64,000 nucleotides of DNA. Origin: Ixodes scapularis (lineage: Eukaryota; Arthropoda; Arachnida; Ixodida; Ixodidae). This document shows positions 21,461 to 32,061 of this stretch, in pieces. The stretch's first letter is position 1, and the number at the start of each line of letters is the position of its first letter. The notes below the pieces were generated by a model that was given only the letters and a program-made list of their open reading frames with translations, did no database searches and was not told the origin of the DNA. Made by a program: the position numbers and the translations under genes. The stretch covers positions 170,062,995 through 170,126,994 of the forward strand of contig NW_024609835.1 of the NCBI RefSeq assembly GCF_016920785.2. Direction: 5' to 3'.

Positions 21461-23910
21461 TTATTTATTTATTTATTTATTTATTTACCCTCAAGGCCCC
21501 GAAGGGCATTACAGAGGGGAGTGGGGGGGGGGGGGGGGGGATTAGGTGACAGGGTACAGTTGTTGATACATGAAATATGATACAGTAATTAATGCACGCT
21601 TGCTTAGACACTTCAAAAATATTTACACAATGTTATAACAGTAATAACAACTAGAAAATGGTTAATGAAAACTAACAAACAAGGCATTTTTAAAATCAAT
21701 AATATTGGTTATGGAGGCTATGTCAGCGGAAAGGCGATTCCAATCGGAGCTAGTACGAGGAACGAAGGAGTTATAATAAGTGTTAGTTTTGTAATTGGGG
21801 ATACCGACTTTGTACTGGTGATCTACGCGGGATGAAACATAAGTAGGTGGCGTTAGAAGTTCATGGCGCATGAAAGGGTTATTATGGTAAATCTTGTGAA
21901 ATAAAGTGAGGCGAAAAATGCGTCCACGGTTCATTAGTGTGGGTAAACCAAGGGTATTTTTCATTGAAGTAACACTGGATGTACGATGGTAATTACAGAG
22001 TATGAAACGTGCTGCACGATTTTGAACCGATTCCAATGTTTCAATGATAGTATTATGACCGGGGTCCCAGATAGAACATGCATATTCAAGTTTAGTACGT
22101 ACTAAAGTAGTATATAAAAGGAGTTTTAGTGACACTGGTGACTGTGAAAAATTTCGTTTGAGATATCCAAGCATGCGATTGGCGTTGTTAGTTACGTAGT
22201 TAGTGTGAGTTACCCAGGAAAGATCAGAAGTTATGTAAACACCTAAGTATTTGTAAGAGGACACAGACTGCAGCGGAGTGTCGTCAATGTAGTAATTCGA
22301 GCATATGTTAGTATGACGGGAAACTCTCATGGATTTACATTTATTAAGATTGAGTTGCATCAACCACTTGTCGCACCAGTCAGATACAGAGTTAAGATCA
22401 GATTGGAGAACAGAGGTGTCAGAGTTATTTGTTATTTCTCTATATAGTACACAATCGTCAGCAAATAAACTAATATTAGAGGAGACACATTCAGAGAGAT
22501 CATTAATGTAGATGAGGAAAAGTAGCGGTCCTAAAACAGAACCCTGGGGAACTCCAGATCCTACGGGAGTCAGTGAAGAGTTAGTACCATTGGCATGCAC
22601 AAATTGAGAACGGTTGGTTAAAAACGATTCTATCCAGCGTAGCACGTTCGGATCAATATTGAGGTTGCTAAGTTTTAATAGGAGTAGCCGGTGAGAAACT
22701 TTATCGAAGGCCTTAGAGAAATCAAGGAAAACGCAGTCTATCTGGGAGCCACGGTCAAGGACAGAATGAAGCTTATTAGTGAAAAGTAGAAGCTGTGTTT
22801 CGCAGGAAAATGATTTGCGGAAGCCGTGTTGAGTAGGGTGAAAAAAAGAATTCGATTCTAGGAAACATGCGAGGTTAGAATATATGATATGTTCGAGTAT
22901 CTTACAAGGAATGGATGTTAGAGAAATTGGCCGGAAGTTATTCGGTGAGGAGTGGTTGCCACTTTTATGAATTGGAGTCACCTTTCCAACTTTCCAGTCT
23001 TCGGGCAGGCAGCCTTCCTCCAATGATTGCTTAAAGATCATTGATAGTATAGCTGATGAATACGATTTCGTGTTCTTTAAGAATTTAGAGTTAATATTGT
23101 CAATACCGGATGAAGAGGAGAGCTTCAGGTTATTAATTATTGCAGCTATACCGTCGTATGATATTAATATTGGATTCCTTGGAAAAAAGTCAGGGCAATT
23201 AAAGTTGGGGTACACAGAAACATCGGTGCAAGAAAAAGATTGAATAAATATATCGTTTAGCAATGATGCACACTCATCATGGCCTACTGGTTCCCCATCT
23301 GTGTTTGTAAGCTTCAGGTCACCGTGGTTATCATTAGGTTTGATTAAGTTCCAAAAGTGGCGAACATTTGTAGATAAAATTGTGGGCAACGTGTTAGTAA
23401 AAAAATTGCGTTTTACTTCTAATACTGCACGTTTATATTCCTGCTCGGCGTAATGATAGGCGTTAAAATGACTCTCTTGTTTTGAAAGTTTGGCTACACG
23501 AAAGAGGCGTTTCTTTTTATTTGAAAGTCGTTTAAGTCTGGTGTTGTACCAAGGGGAATTACTTTTGGATGATAATGTGCGAACAGGAATATATGTGCTT
23601 ATTAGATAGTTCACTTTGTTTCGGAACAGACACCAATTTTCATCTACAGACCGTTCAAAAAAATTTTCCACAAAATAACTCAGAAATTCACACAATTCAA
23701 TATTTATAGCCGTAAAATTAGCTTTTCCGTAATCACGAATCGTTTTAACTATTTTCGGGGAATGACTTGTGGTTATATTTAAGGTGAAATGCAGCAATAA
23801 ATGATCACTAAAACCAGGCAGATAGGTAATAGGAGAAACAAGGTCGGCGAAGGTTGACAATACAAGATCTAGCACTGAGGCACAGGAGGGCGTAATTCTG
23901 GTGGGGCGAG
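21461..23910 (-). mobile_element. 5'-truncated CR1/L2-like LINE in repeat AB copy A
   Basis: The element reads right to left. Its 3' end is a (TAAA)n-type tail, seen on the plus strand as TATTTATTTATTTA at 21460-21486, preceded by a 3' UTR. The 5' end is truncated inside the endonuclease domain at about 23910, where repeat AB sequence resumes. Copy B shows the empty site at about 37808. No convincing target duplication was found. Confidence 0.85.
21662..23910 (-). CDS. LINE ORF2 C-terminal part: endonuclease end plus reverse transcriptase
   Basis: A single uninterrupted frame of about 750 residues. The N-terminus retains the last endonuclease block (GFSDH, which includes the catalytic His). 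A helical linker follows, and then a complete RT: the GKVTPIHKSG block, the DFSKAFDKV palm block, GVPQGSVLGP, and the catalytic FADDC at about 22452-22466. A thumb and C-terminal region ends at 21662. This enzyme nicks target DNA and copies element RNA from the 3' end. The absence of frameshifts over 2.2 kb suggests a fairly recent insertion. The clade (CR1/L2/Jockey-like) is inferred from block spelling. Confidence 0.85.
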
Positions 23911-24233
23911 ACCGGTGCGGTGCCGGTGCTTCGAGGCGCGTTTCGGTGTGCTTTGTGCGCAAGGAAGCCAGCGAACGGGCGTACGCACTTCAGAATCGTA
24001 TTTTAGCAAAAAGCAGACCAGCTCGCTAGGCCTTATTCGTATTGCTCCACTGTCGCTTGCCAGCCGCCATGTTGCTTTTGGGGGTGCTCACTGTGATTAC
24101 CTGCTGATGGCGTGCCGTGTGACTGCCCATTGTAGTATAACAAAGGGGGGTAGCGATATCTGTGGCGGCTTCTGACTACCCCAAGTGTAGTACCATACGA
24201 CAACCCTTTTGTTGAAAGTGTACTTTATAGTAT

Positions 24234-24714
24234 ACAGGGTGTTTCTTTCTATTGTTGCAGATTTGTTTAAAAAAAAAAGCCATGAAAGCTCAAGTTATGC
24301 GGTTTGTGCGAGTGACTTATACACCGAGGGGGACATTATGTGGGTGACTAATCTTTGGGATAAGTCTGCTAATTAATTAGAATTCACTAATTAACTTTTT
24401 AATTAGTGAAAATAGATTTATGGTTCCAATTAGAAACTTGCTGAGCGTCATTTAAAACCCTTCTATTGGAACCATGTGTCTATTTTCACTAATTAAAAAA
24501 GTTAATTAGTGAATTTTATATTAAGTAACCGACTTATCGCCAAGATTAGCCACCCTCGTAATGTCCCCTTGGGCGTATAGCTCACTCGCACAAACCGCAT
24601 AAGTGTAGCTCGTAATGTCCCCTTGGGCGTATAGCTCACTCGCACAAACCGCATAAGTGTACCCTTCACGGCTTTTTTTTTTAAATCTGCAAAAATAAAA
24701 AGAAACACCAGGTA
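24234..24714. mobile_element. Fold-back MITE, ACAGGGTGT-type ends
   Basis: Two arms of about 230 bp are inverted around a centre near 24455. The left end is TACAGGGTGTTTCTTT and the right end AAAGAAACACC, with (TA)n next to it. The right arm carries an extra tandem copy of a ~52-bp block starting GTAATGTCCCCTTGGGCG (about 24559-24662). TA flanks suggest a Tc1/mariner-mobilised element. Confidence 0.75.
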
Positions 24715-24730
24715 TATATATATATATATA

Positions 24731-24900
24731 TTTTTATTTTTGCAGATTTAAAAAAAAAGCCGTGAAGGCTACATTTATGTGGTTTGTGCGAGTGAGCTAT
24801 ACGCCCAAGGGGACATTACGAGGGTGGGTAATCTTGGCGATAAGTCGGCTAATTAATATAAAATTCACTAATTAACTTTTTTAATTAGTGAAAATGTACC
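24731..24900. mobile_element. Single arm of the same fold-back family
   Basis: It starts inside (TA)n and repeats the first ~170 bp of an arm of the 24234-24714 element (AAAAGCCGTGAAGG, GTGGTTTGTGCGAGTGAG, AATTAACTTTTTTAATTAGTG). It then ends abruptly with no second arm. Confidence 0.7.
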
Positions 24901-24917
24901 GCAAAGGAAATTTCATA

Positions 24918-25385
24918 CAGGTGGGTGATTTTATAGTATATATAAAGAGCGTGTTTTGGGCTCTCCATAGAAATAAAAAGTAGAGACGTAAGCCAAGTAG
25001 ATCAATAGTATTTAATTGTCAGAGTTCATCCACAGTCAACCATGTTTTCGACATTTTTTTACAGAAAAAAAAGCAAAGTGCATAAAATAGTTTTATGGCA
25101 TTAGAGCCTTTTAACAGTACCCACAGAGGGGTTGAAAAAAGTTAAGTATAATATGGATTCAAAATCCACGGCGAGAAATCGAGCGAAACATCCTACCCAC
25201 GACAGACGTGAAAAACACTCCTTTCCGCCGCAGTATCTTTTAAAATTATTAACAAAAGATCCGAGAAACTTGCGGTTTGTGGCTACTGCGTTTTTAAAGA
25301 CGACGCCATAACATTTCTTTTTTTCAGCTAAATTAAAAATTCGACCGCTCTTGCCTGCATGATTTGAGATGAAATCACCCACATA
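24918..25385. mobile_element. Candidate short TIR element
   Basis: GTGGGTGATTTT at about 24921 is mirrored by GAAATCACCCAC at about 25371-25382, next to TA-rich flanks. The interior holds a 93-codon minus-strand frame (25101-25382) of unknown meaning. It could be a MITE or a deleted transposon. Confidence 0.4.
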
Positions 25386-25391
25386 TATTAT

Positions 25392-26075
25392 ATACAGTGT
25401 GTATGTGTTTTTTCTTAAGCTTAACAGATTTGTTTAAAAAAAGCCGTGAAAGTTACACTTATGCCGCTTGTAGAGGTGAGTTATACGGCCAGTGGTACAT
25501 ATTATAGGGGGATAATCGTAGCGATCGGTCGACTAATTAACTAAAATTCGCTAATTAACTTTTTAATTAATAAAAATAGACATATGGTACAAATTAGAAA
25601 CTTGTTCAGCGTCATCGAAAACCACTAAATCAGTCATTTTCAGAAAGACTTTGAGCGCGTGAGAGGCGTAGTATTGTACTAAAGTTACCACTCGTGGAGC
25701 AGGTACTAGGTTGGGGCTAGATAAGAGACGGAAAAATCGCGCGGGCGCCTTATCGCAACCGCTAGCTTTGTACCTGCCCCACGAGTGGTAACTTTAGTGC
25801 ACTACTACGCTGCTCACGCGCTCAAAGTCTTTCTGAAAATTACTGATACAGTGGTTTTCGATGACGCTGAGCAAGTTTCTAATTGGAACCATATGTCTAT
25901 TTTCATAAATTAACAAGTTAATTAACAAATTTTATTTAATTAGCCGACTGATCATTACGACAAGCCCCCTATATTATGTCCCCTGGACGTATAACTCACC
26001 TCCACAAGCGGCATAAGTGTAACTTTCACGGCTTTCTTAAAACAAACCTGTTAAGCTTAAAAAAACACCCTGTGC
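25392..26075. mobile_element. Long palindromic MITE, ~320-bp arms
   Basis: Nearly the whole element is an inverted repeat. The arms run about 25392-25710 and 25760-26075 at roughly 90% identity, around a short GC-rich centre. The ends are variants of ACAGGGTGTTTTTTTAAGCTTAAC. It belongs to the same superfamily group as the 24.2-24.9 kb elements, sharing an AAAGCCGTGAAAG block and an AATTAACTTTTTAATT block. Confidence 0.8.
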
Positions 26076-26091
26076 ATACATATATACATAT

Positions 26092-27560
26092 ACAGGGTGT
26101 CACAAATGAAAATTTACACGGTCTTTTTTACCGCAAAAATAAACTAGGCATCGCCGAACGCTCATTTTCCGCCCAAAGGTAGAGCTAGAGGTCACAACCA
26201 GATGCCGAAGTTTCAGCCCGATCCGATAACTTAATCAAAAGGTATAAGTGATTTTCTGAAAATTTCAATGGGAAAATGGCAGAGCTGGCAGTAATGTAAT
26301 TACTGTAATGAAATTACAGTAATTTACTTACTTGTTCCAGTAATTAGTAATGTAATTCATTACTTTTTGTAGCAGGTAATTTAGTAATGTAATGAATTAC
26401 TCCAGCGACGGTAATTGTAATTAAATTACCTAATTACTTTTTCGCACCAGTCATATTTTTGTGTCCACAATACACAAGAGCGCTTTTCTTTTTAATTTAC
26501 TTTTTCTTTTTCCTCTACACCTTCCCAGAAAACGCTCTTCGGCCGCCGCTATGTTGCTGATGCTAATGCGGCTGGTTCGACTCTCGCGCCCGCTATCAGC
26601 TAGACATTTTCCGTCACTCTCTTGAACTGTGAAAATCCGCTCAGCGCGATTCTCTACCTATGTTTTGCGGTTTTGCATTAGACGTTTTCTGGCCCTTCTT
26701 GAAAGTTTCCGCTTACTTTTTCTGATGCATGCTGCGTACCCTCTCTCTGTTATCTTCCACTGTGAGAAATAGGGCTGGTAAGTGCCTGCCATTCGAGCTT
26801 TTCTGCTCGACATTCTCGGGAAACGAAGGAGGGGATGTAGGTCGAACTAAGGCCCCTGGTGGAACGGCCCTCGACGCGATTTAGCGAACAATGACAATTG
26901 TTCTCCCCCCTCTGAGAGATAATCCGCGTAGGGTCCTCAGTCATCTCCAAAAATAGTTGTCCGGGTCGGGGTGGGAAACGGATCAGTCGCGTGCGTTCCT
27001 CTGTCCATCGGTAAACATGCAACAGAGAGTTCTAGCTGTGTGCTATGAACTGTGTAAATAATGTAAATAAAGTTATCTGTAAAAGGAAGTTATCAATAGC
27101 TCCTTTATATTTAAAAGTATACAACAGTAATGCGAAAGTAATGTCATTACTTTTAAAAGTAATTTGTAATGGTAATTAATTACCTTCTGGCTGCGGTAAT
27201 TTGTAATGTAATTTAATTACATTTCAGCAATTTTTAGCAAAGTAATTTGTAATGTAATTTAATTACAAAATATGAGTAATTTGGCCAGCTCTGGAAAATG
27301 GACCCCATTTTCGCTCGTTTTCGGTTTCTGGTGCCATAGAGCCCCATGTTTTTGAAAACTCCGTAGGCCGCCATTTTCCCATTGAAATTGAAATTTTCAG
27401 AAAATCATTTATAACTTTTGATTAAGTTATCGGATCGGGTTGAAACTTTGGCATCTGGTTGTGACCTCCAGCTCTACATTTGGGCGGTGAATGAGCGTTC
27501 GGCGATGCCTAGTTTATTTTTGCGGTAAAGAAGACCGTGTAAATTTTCTTTTGTGACACC

Positions 27561-27563
<3 letters not shown>
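26092..27563. mobile_element. TA-flanked fold-back MITE split by a hAT element
   Basis: The left arm, from CAGGGTGTCACAAATGAAAA (26092) to 26279, is mirrored by the right arm 27330-27563, ending CTTTTGTGACACCCTG. Both ends abut TATATA, consistent with a TA target duplication. The arms are ~180 bp and highly similar. Confidence 0.8.
26280..27293. mobile_element. Second hAT element (non-autonomous, 1,014 bp)
   Basis: The terminal repeats CAGAGCTGGC and (inverted) GGCCAGCTCTG are flanked by perfect 8-bp duplications GAAAATGG (26272-26279 and 27294-27301). The subterminal ~150 bp at each end is made of many TAATGTAATTAC/GTAATTACATTA motifs, typical transposase-binding clusters in hAT elements. 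No transposase frame is visible. Confidence 0.88.

Positions 27564-27596
<33 letters not shown>
27563..27596. repeat. (TA)n microsatellite
   Basis: About 16 TA units directly after the MITE end, probably grown from the TA target site. Confidence 0.9.
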
Positions 27597-27602
<6 letters not shown>

Positions 27603-28078
27603 CTTTGGTAGAACCGAACTGGATGGACATCTGAGAATTCGAACTTACTAGTTAATACCCTAAAGGCGACACGTACTGAATATATGTAGCGATGTAGGAG
27701 TGTGGCGGATTTAGAAACAGAGAATTTTTTTATTATAAGCTCGACCACTGATTCCGACTAAGTATTCTTAATCCTAAAGTAAGATTGAATGGAAATGTAT
27801 TACCAGATGCACCACTCGCTGAATGTAACTCTGTCAAATTGCCACGACACTACAAGATCCCTCCTCTAGGTGATACTTGGGAAGAACGAATGCTTTTATC
27901 TTTCGGTCAATATCGGTTAAAACCGGTTACCGGTAGATAATTTACGGTTACGGTTACGGTTTTTATAAACTTCAAATAACGGTTTCGTTCCGGTTACGGT
28001 TACTGAAAAAATTCCGTTCCTAAACGGTTTTCGGTTTCGGTTACGGTTACGGTTACGGTTTGAGTCCCTGCCTTAAAG

Positions 28079-29306
28079 AGGGGATCTTCTAAGCCTGCCA
28101 CGACGACCCAACGCCTGGGCACCTTGGCTACAGCAGGACGCTCGCCATGATCCCGGAAAAATACTTCTGGCTAAGGTTACCGAAGACCGTTCACCTCTAC
28201 ACTCGATTATGCCACGAGTGTCACCGACGCAAGAAACCACCGACGAAGACGTCAGGTCTTCTACATCCGAAGCCCCTGCCCCCTACAGCCTGTAGGGGGT
28301 AGGGGCTTCGTCGAGCTGCATTTCTGGAGCTTTTTCTCCTGCCTCCGTCGCCCATTTTGTGTTATGGGAGTAAATAAAATGAACTGAATTGAATTGAACT
28401 GATTGCTTACCCGTCCATGCCGTTTCAGAAGATCGGAATGGATTTACTTGCCCATTTTGTACCACGAAATCGGGAAACCGCTGGATAATCGTTTCCAGAG
28501 ATTATATATCGCGATACGCCGAAACGAAAGCCCTTCCTTCAGGGACTGTTTTTGAAGTCGCCAAGTTTTTCACCGAGTCTATTATCCTCAGGCACGGCCG
28601 CCCCGAAGTCCTCATTACAGACCGTGGATCATCGTTCATGGCTCAGCTGACGCAAAAAATTCTTCGTCTCAGTAGCACCAGCCACCGTCGAACCACTGAG
28701 TACCATCCACAAACAAATGGACTCATGGAACGACTGAACAAAACTATCGCCGACATGATCTCCATGTATGTCGACGTAGAGCACAAGACGTGGGACAAAG
28801 TGCTACCCTACGTCACGTTTGCTTACAACACGGCGGTGCAAGATACCACAGAATTAACACTGTTTTAGCTGCTGCATGGCAGAAAAGTAACCACCATTCT
28901 CGACACGATGCTGCCCCACGAGCCAGCTGACAATGAGGGCCACGACGCCCAGGTGGTGGCTCAACGAGCTGAAGAAGTTCGCCAGCTCGCCCGACTCCGG
29001 ATTCAAGTTCAACAACGTGTCGATGCCACCCGCTACAACCTTCGTCGGATCGACGTTTGCTTCAAGCCCGGGCACCGTGTGTGGGTCTGGACCCCAATAC
29101 GACGACGCGGTCGAATCGAGAAACTCCTGAAACGCTACTTCGGACCCTGCAAAGTGCTTCGTCGACTCGGGGATCTGAACTACGAAGTGATGCCCGACGG
29201 AACAAGAACATCATCACGCCGCCCACCACGACTTGAAGTCGTCCGCGTCGTGCGCCTGATGCCGTACTACGCTCATAGGACTGTGGACCTTATGTGTTCC
29301 AAATGA
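28079..29306 (+). pseudogene. gypsy-1 pol, second part: integrase (broken)
   Basis: It continues gypsy-1 pol after the hAT block. It shows the end of the HHCC zinc-binding domain (CHECHRRKK at about 28215), catalytic-core pieces with ITDRGSSFM and GLMERLNK (second Asp and Glu of the DDE triad), and a C-terminal GPCKVLRRLGDLNYEV block corresponding to the GPY/F domain. A ~120-bp retroposon at about 28281-28402 disrupts the region before the first catalytic Asp, and frameshifts follow. Stop codons at 28867 and elsewhere confirm decay. Confidence 0.85.
28281..28402 (+). mobile_element. Short truncated retroposon with AATTG-rich tail
   Basis: Present in gypsy-1 and absent at the equivalent site in gypsy-2. 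It begins with a near-perfect hairpin (about 28274-28312, CCCCTACAG-CC-TGTAGGGG core). It ends with AATAAAATGAACTGAATTGAATTGAACTG-type repeats, as at the 3' end of a LINE or SINE. Confidence 0.55.
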
Positions 29307-29342
29307 CTCTTTAGTTTGCCGTACTTTTTATTTGCTTTGTTG

Positions 29343-29397
29343 AGCTGAGCGCGTGGCATTATGAACTTTCAGTTCATATTGCCGCGCGCTCAGCTGG
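29343..29397. repeat. 26-bp inverted repeat replacing the polypurine tract of gypsy-1
   Basis: GAGCTGAGCGCG...TTATGAACT and its mirror AGTTCATATTGCCGCGCGCTCAGCT surround a 3-nt loop. The right arm is the start of the 3' LTR. In gypsy-2 and in the fragment at 35.1 kb this position holds the polypurine tract (AAGGGGGGAG), which is missing here. Confidence 0.75.
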
Positions 29398-29791
29398 CCG
29401 AGTAGGCAGCCCGGCCGTGGCCTAACGGTTATCGTGCTTGCCTCCCACGCGAAGAGCCATGGTTTAATTCCTGGGAGCGACACGTCTTTTGTTTATTCTT
29501 GCAATTTAGTGTTCTGATGATTTCGAAAATCCTGTTGCTTGTTCAAGGTCCGAATGTTCTACGCGCCGAACCTTCTACGCCGATTGTTCCAGAGGCCCAC
29601 GCGTGTACATAAAGGGCTCCGCGTGCCGAGCCGCAGGCAGTCTCTCCCCAGCGTTCGATCCTGCGGTTTCGCCGCCATCTACGCCTGCGACGCTAGCCTT
29701 TGTCTATTTCATTTTGGGCAGAAGTTCGCCCCATTAAACGTTTAGTTTGCTTCAGTTTTCATTGCCTCATCCTCAATTGTCATTCGTGATA
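29380..29791 (+). repeat. 3' LTR of gypsy-1
   Basis: Aligned end to end with the other LTRs of the family. It contains the tRNA-like block (29410-29480, box B decayed to GGTTTAATTCC), a TACATAAAGGGCTC TATA-like box near 29605, and ATTAAA at about 29733. The terminal CA reads TA. Confidence 0.85.
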
Positions 29792-29799
29792 GTGTTTGC

Positions 29800-31900
29800 A
29801 AGTATACTGTTTAGCGTTTTGGCCGGATCCTGTTAATGAATAGTTATTTTCCGTCGCCGAACAATAGATCATAGCCTCGAGGTCTGTTTCATTCACACAT
29901 AAACCTTTTATTGTGAGGCATCATTCACTCACGTGGTTCTTGAATGTGTGCTCTCAATGATACAAACATATTTTATACAGTATTGAGAAAACTGAAGACA
30001 AAATTAACAAACGGGCGAGCTGGTTTGTGTTGCCGATAAATTAAATAGGGAGATGAACGTGCGACAACTAGGGCAGCAAACAGCCGTCTTCAAAGCAGTG
30101 GAATAAATTTTATTGACATGTGTTTTGTTTTGGTTTTTTTAATTTTTTTACACAAGTTTTACTGATTTTCTATACGGTAATGGGTGGAGATGTATGAATT
30201 ATTTCCCTTCCCAAGTGTTTCTCTATATTGCAACGGAAATACTGTGAGAATGAGACGCTAGCGTTCAAGATAGAAGGCGAAAGATTGAGAACATTAGGTC
30301 GAGTGGATCAAGAGATTCGAGCGAAAACCGCTTTTTATTTTTTAGCCGACGTCCACCTAAGCCTAACATTGAGAAAACAGGAAATGACACTGTGGTCTTC
30401 CTTGGGATTTATTTCAGAAAAAAAAAAATATTGCCACCAAAAAAGAAAAAAAATATTCTCTTTCTGGCTGACAAGCTTTTCTTAAAATTATATAAATGCC
30501 ATAAACGCCCGAGACTTCCGTTTTTGTTTTGACGCTATTAAACATACTAAATAAATGTCCGCGCAAAAAAAAAAAAATTGGGTTTTATTTTTTTTATTTG
30601 GTCTAGGTAACGTAATGATCTGAAACGTTCGCGTTCTATCCCAAATACTACCGTAACATTGTCGAGGAGCTTCAGCTTCCTGCAATGAGTATTTTATTTA
30701 TGGGGATAAAAAACACGTTTTTGTTTTTCAAGAAACACCCTGTACAATACGTGTTTGGTGTTGGTAACTTGGCAGAAACGTAGCACGAAAGAGCGAGATA
30801 CGGAAGCTCGAACCCAGGAACGGGACGACGCTGGGAACATGATATGTTTAGTGCCACCCCGGCAGTAGGATTCTCCGCGAGTGGCACCTCCATCACATTG
30901 GCTTGCCTAAGCGATTTGGTGATAATAGAAGCAACAGTGAAGTTCTCGTCGGATGTGGCAGTATACGCCTCGGCAACTAAACTAGTCCACTTAGACTTAC
31001 CGATTCGGCAGTACCTTTGTCTGTAATTGACAAAAGTAATACATCATCGACAAAACTAAAGTACTGCCGTAGTACCACATAGTACTTTGCCATAACCAAA
31101 GTGCTCTGGCTGCGCTTGCTTAGCTTAATGGCAGCATTTTATAGAACGATGTGTGGTCATATACTCGCGTCCGCGCACGCTGACATCGATTGGCATAACA
31201 CGCGGCATTCTTGAGTGATCGGCAGCACGACATCTCGTGGCAGCTCGAGAAAATATTGCTAGGAAAATAGATGCGCACCTATAGGACATCTCGTGGTCTT
31301 CTCGTTCTCGCGAAAGCGGAGCAAACGGCGATTAGGGTGATGGTCACGCTCTTAATCATAAAGGCCGGTGTAACTTATGGGCGTGAGCGTCACTGCGACG
31401 TCATTTGTGATGATGTAGCACGCTTTTACGTTTTTGTTTTATATATGAATGATTTTTTTTTTTTTATATTTACAATCTTCGGTTGCTTTTCTGATATTTA
31501 CAATCTTTGACTACCGAACTGTGATCCTGCTGGAATTATATTTGTCTTCGGATCAAGAGAAATGTATACACCCAGTAGATTTAATTTGAATGAAAAGCAA
31601 AATCAAAATAGAAAAGGAACACTAGTGAAAGCGTACGACTGAAAAAAAAAAGAAAAAGGCACGTCACTAAAATAAAGATGGGACTATCACCTGCATGGTT
31701 ATTCACTGTTGATCCTGAAAAAAAAAACTGCAACACGCGAGGTGTTGTTCTTTATACTCTTCGAGAATTTGTAAGACAGTATCGCCGTGTTTCAGTCCGT
31801 ACGTACTAGCATAATACTATACTCGTATTGCTTACAAGTCTATAGCATCTGCGCCATACGAATACCCGGTAACTTGTAGACAGGTGCTGAAACACGGAGC
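29800..31900. other. No gene seen
   Basis: AT-rich and not obviously repetitive. One relic is visible: CAAGAAACACCCTGTA at about 30728-30744, the end of an ACAGGGTGT-type MITE. An 11-bp inverted repeat CCGTGTTTCAG/CTGAAACACGG (about 31791 and 31888) lies just upstream of the candidate exon at 32062. Frames are short and unsupported. Confidence 0.5.
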
Positions 31901-32061
31901 GTGATGTTCTTCCTGATTAAGGGGCCGGTTCATTGAAAACGTTTGTCTCAGCCCAGCAGCGGGGGAGCAATTTGGAAAGAACACATGCGAGCCTGGAGGC
32001 TGACTGTCGCATTCGATTGTCGGTCACAGCTGCTCCGAGAAAAAAGACGGGCGTTCGGAAG

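Larger units (their letters stand above)
19099..24182. repeat. Repeat family 'AB', copy A (split by a LINE)
   Basis: This is collinear with 35172-38097 (copy B) over about 2.6 kb once the LINE at 21461-23910 is removed. The shared left end is ACACTMTAAG followed by AAAAGTGAG and a C-tract. The shared right end is about GGCTTSTGACTAC. An inverted AGTGAGCACCCCC motif occurs at both ends (about 19113 and 24080). Identity is high, about 90% by eye, with several indels. It is probably a DNA transposon or other dispersed element; the superfamily is not recognised. Confidence 0.75.
12704..28070. mobile_element. hAT-bounded insertion (15,367 bp) with 8-bp target duplication
   Basis: The termini are perfect 13-bp inverted repeats CAGGGACTCAAAC (12704-12716 and 28058-28070). 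They are flanked by identical 8-bp duplications CCTTAAAG (12696-12703 and 28071-28078). Eight-base duplications and CAGGG-type ends are diagnostic of the hAT superfamily. Removing the block rejoins gypsy-1 pol as expected from gypsy-2. No hAT transposase frame is visible inside. The subterminal ~200 bp at each end is rich in GGTTAC motifs. The likely origin is a short non-autonomous hAT element that later accumulated all the other elements now inside it. Confidence 0.88.
9808..29791 (+). mobile_element. gypsy-1: old Ty3/gypsy element split by a 15-kb insertion
   Basis: The 5' LTR is 9808-10209 and the 3' LTR 29380-29791. The internal region runs 10210-12703 and resumes at 28079-29379. It is clearly the same family as gypsy-2 (38680-44711), which serves as the intact comparison. 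Its LTRs are far more diverged from each other than those of gypsy-2, so it is the older copy. Three independent lesions are visible: gag is deleted, the RT catalytic motif is mutated, and a hAT-bounded block sits inside pol. No matching target duplication flanks the LTRs (ATAT before, GTGT after). Confidence 0.85.

Noticed and set aside
25101..25382. 93-codon minus-strand frame inside a candidate TIR element
   Set aside because: Mixed basic composition but no domain, and its ends coincide with the inverted repeat. Not enough to call a transposase.
31791..31898. 11-bp inverted repeat upstream of the 32062 exon as a regulatory element
   Set aside because: Short and spaced by ~85 bp. No independent support for regulation, and it could be a MITE relic or chance.
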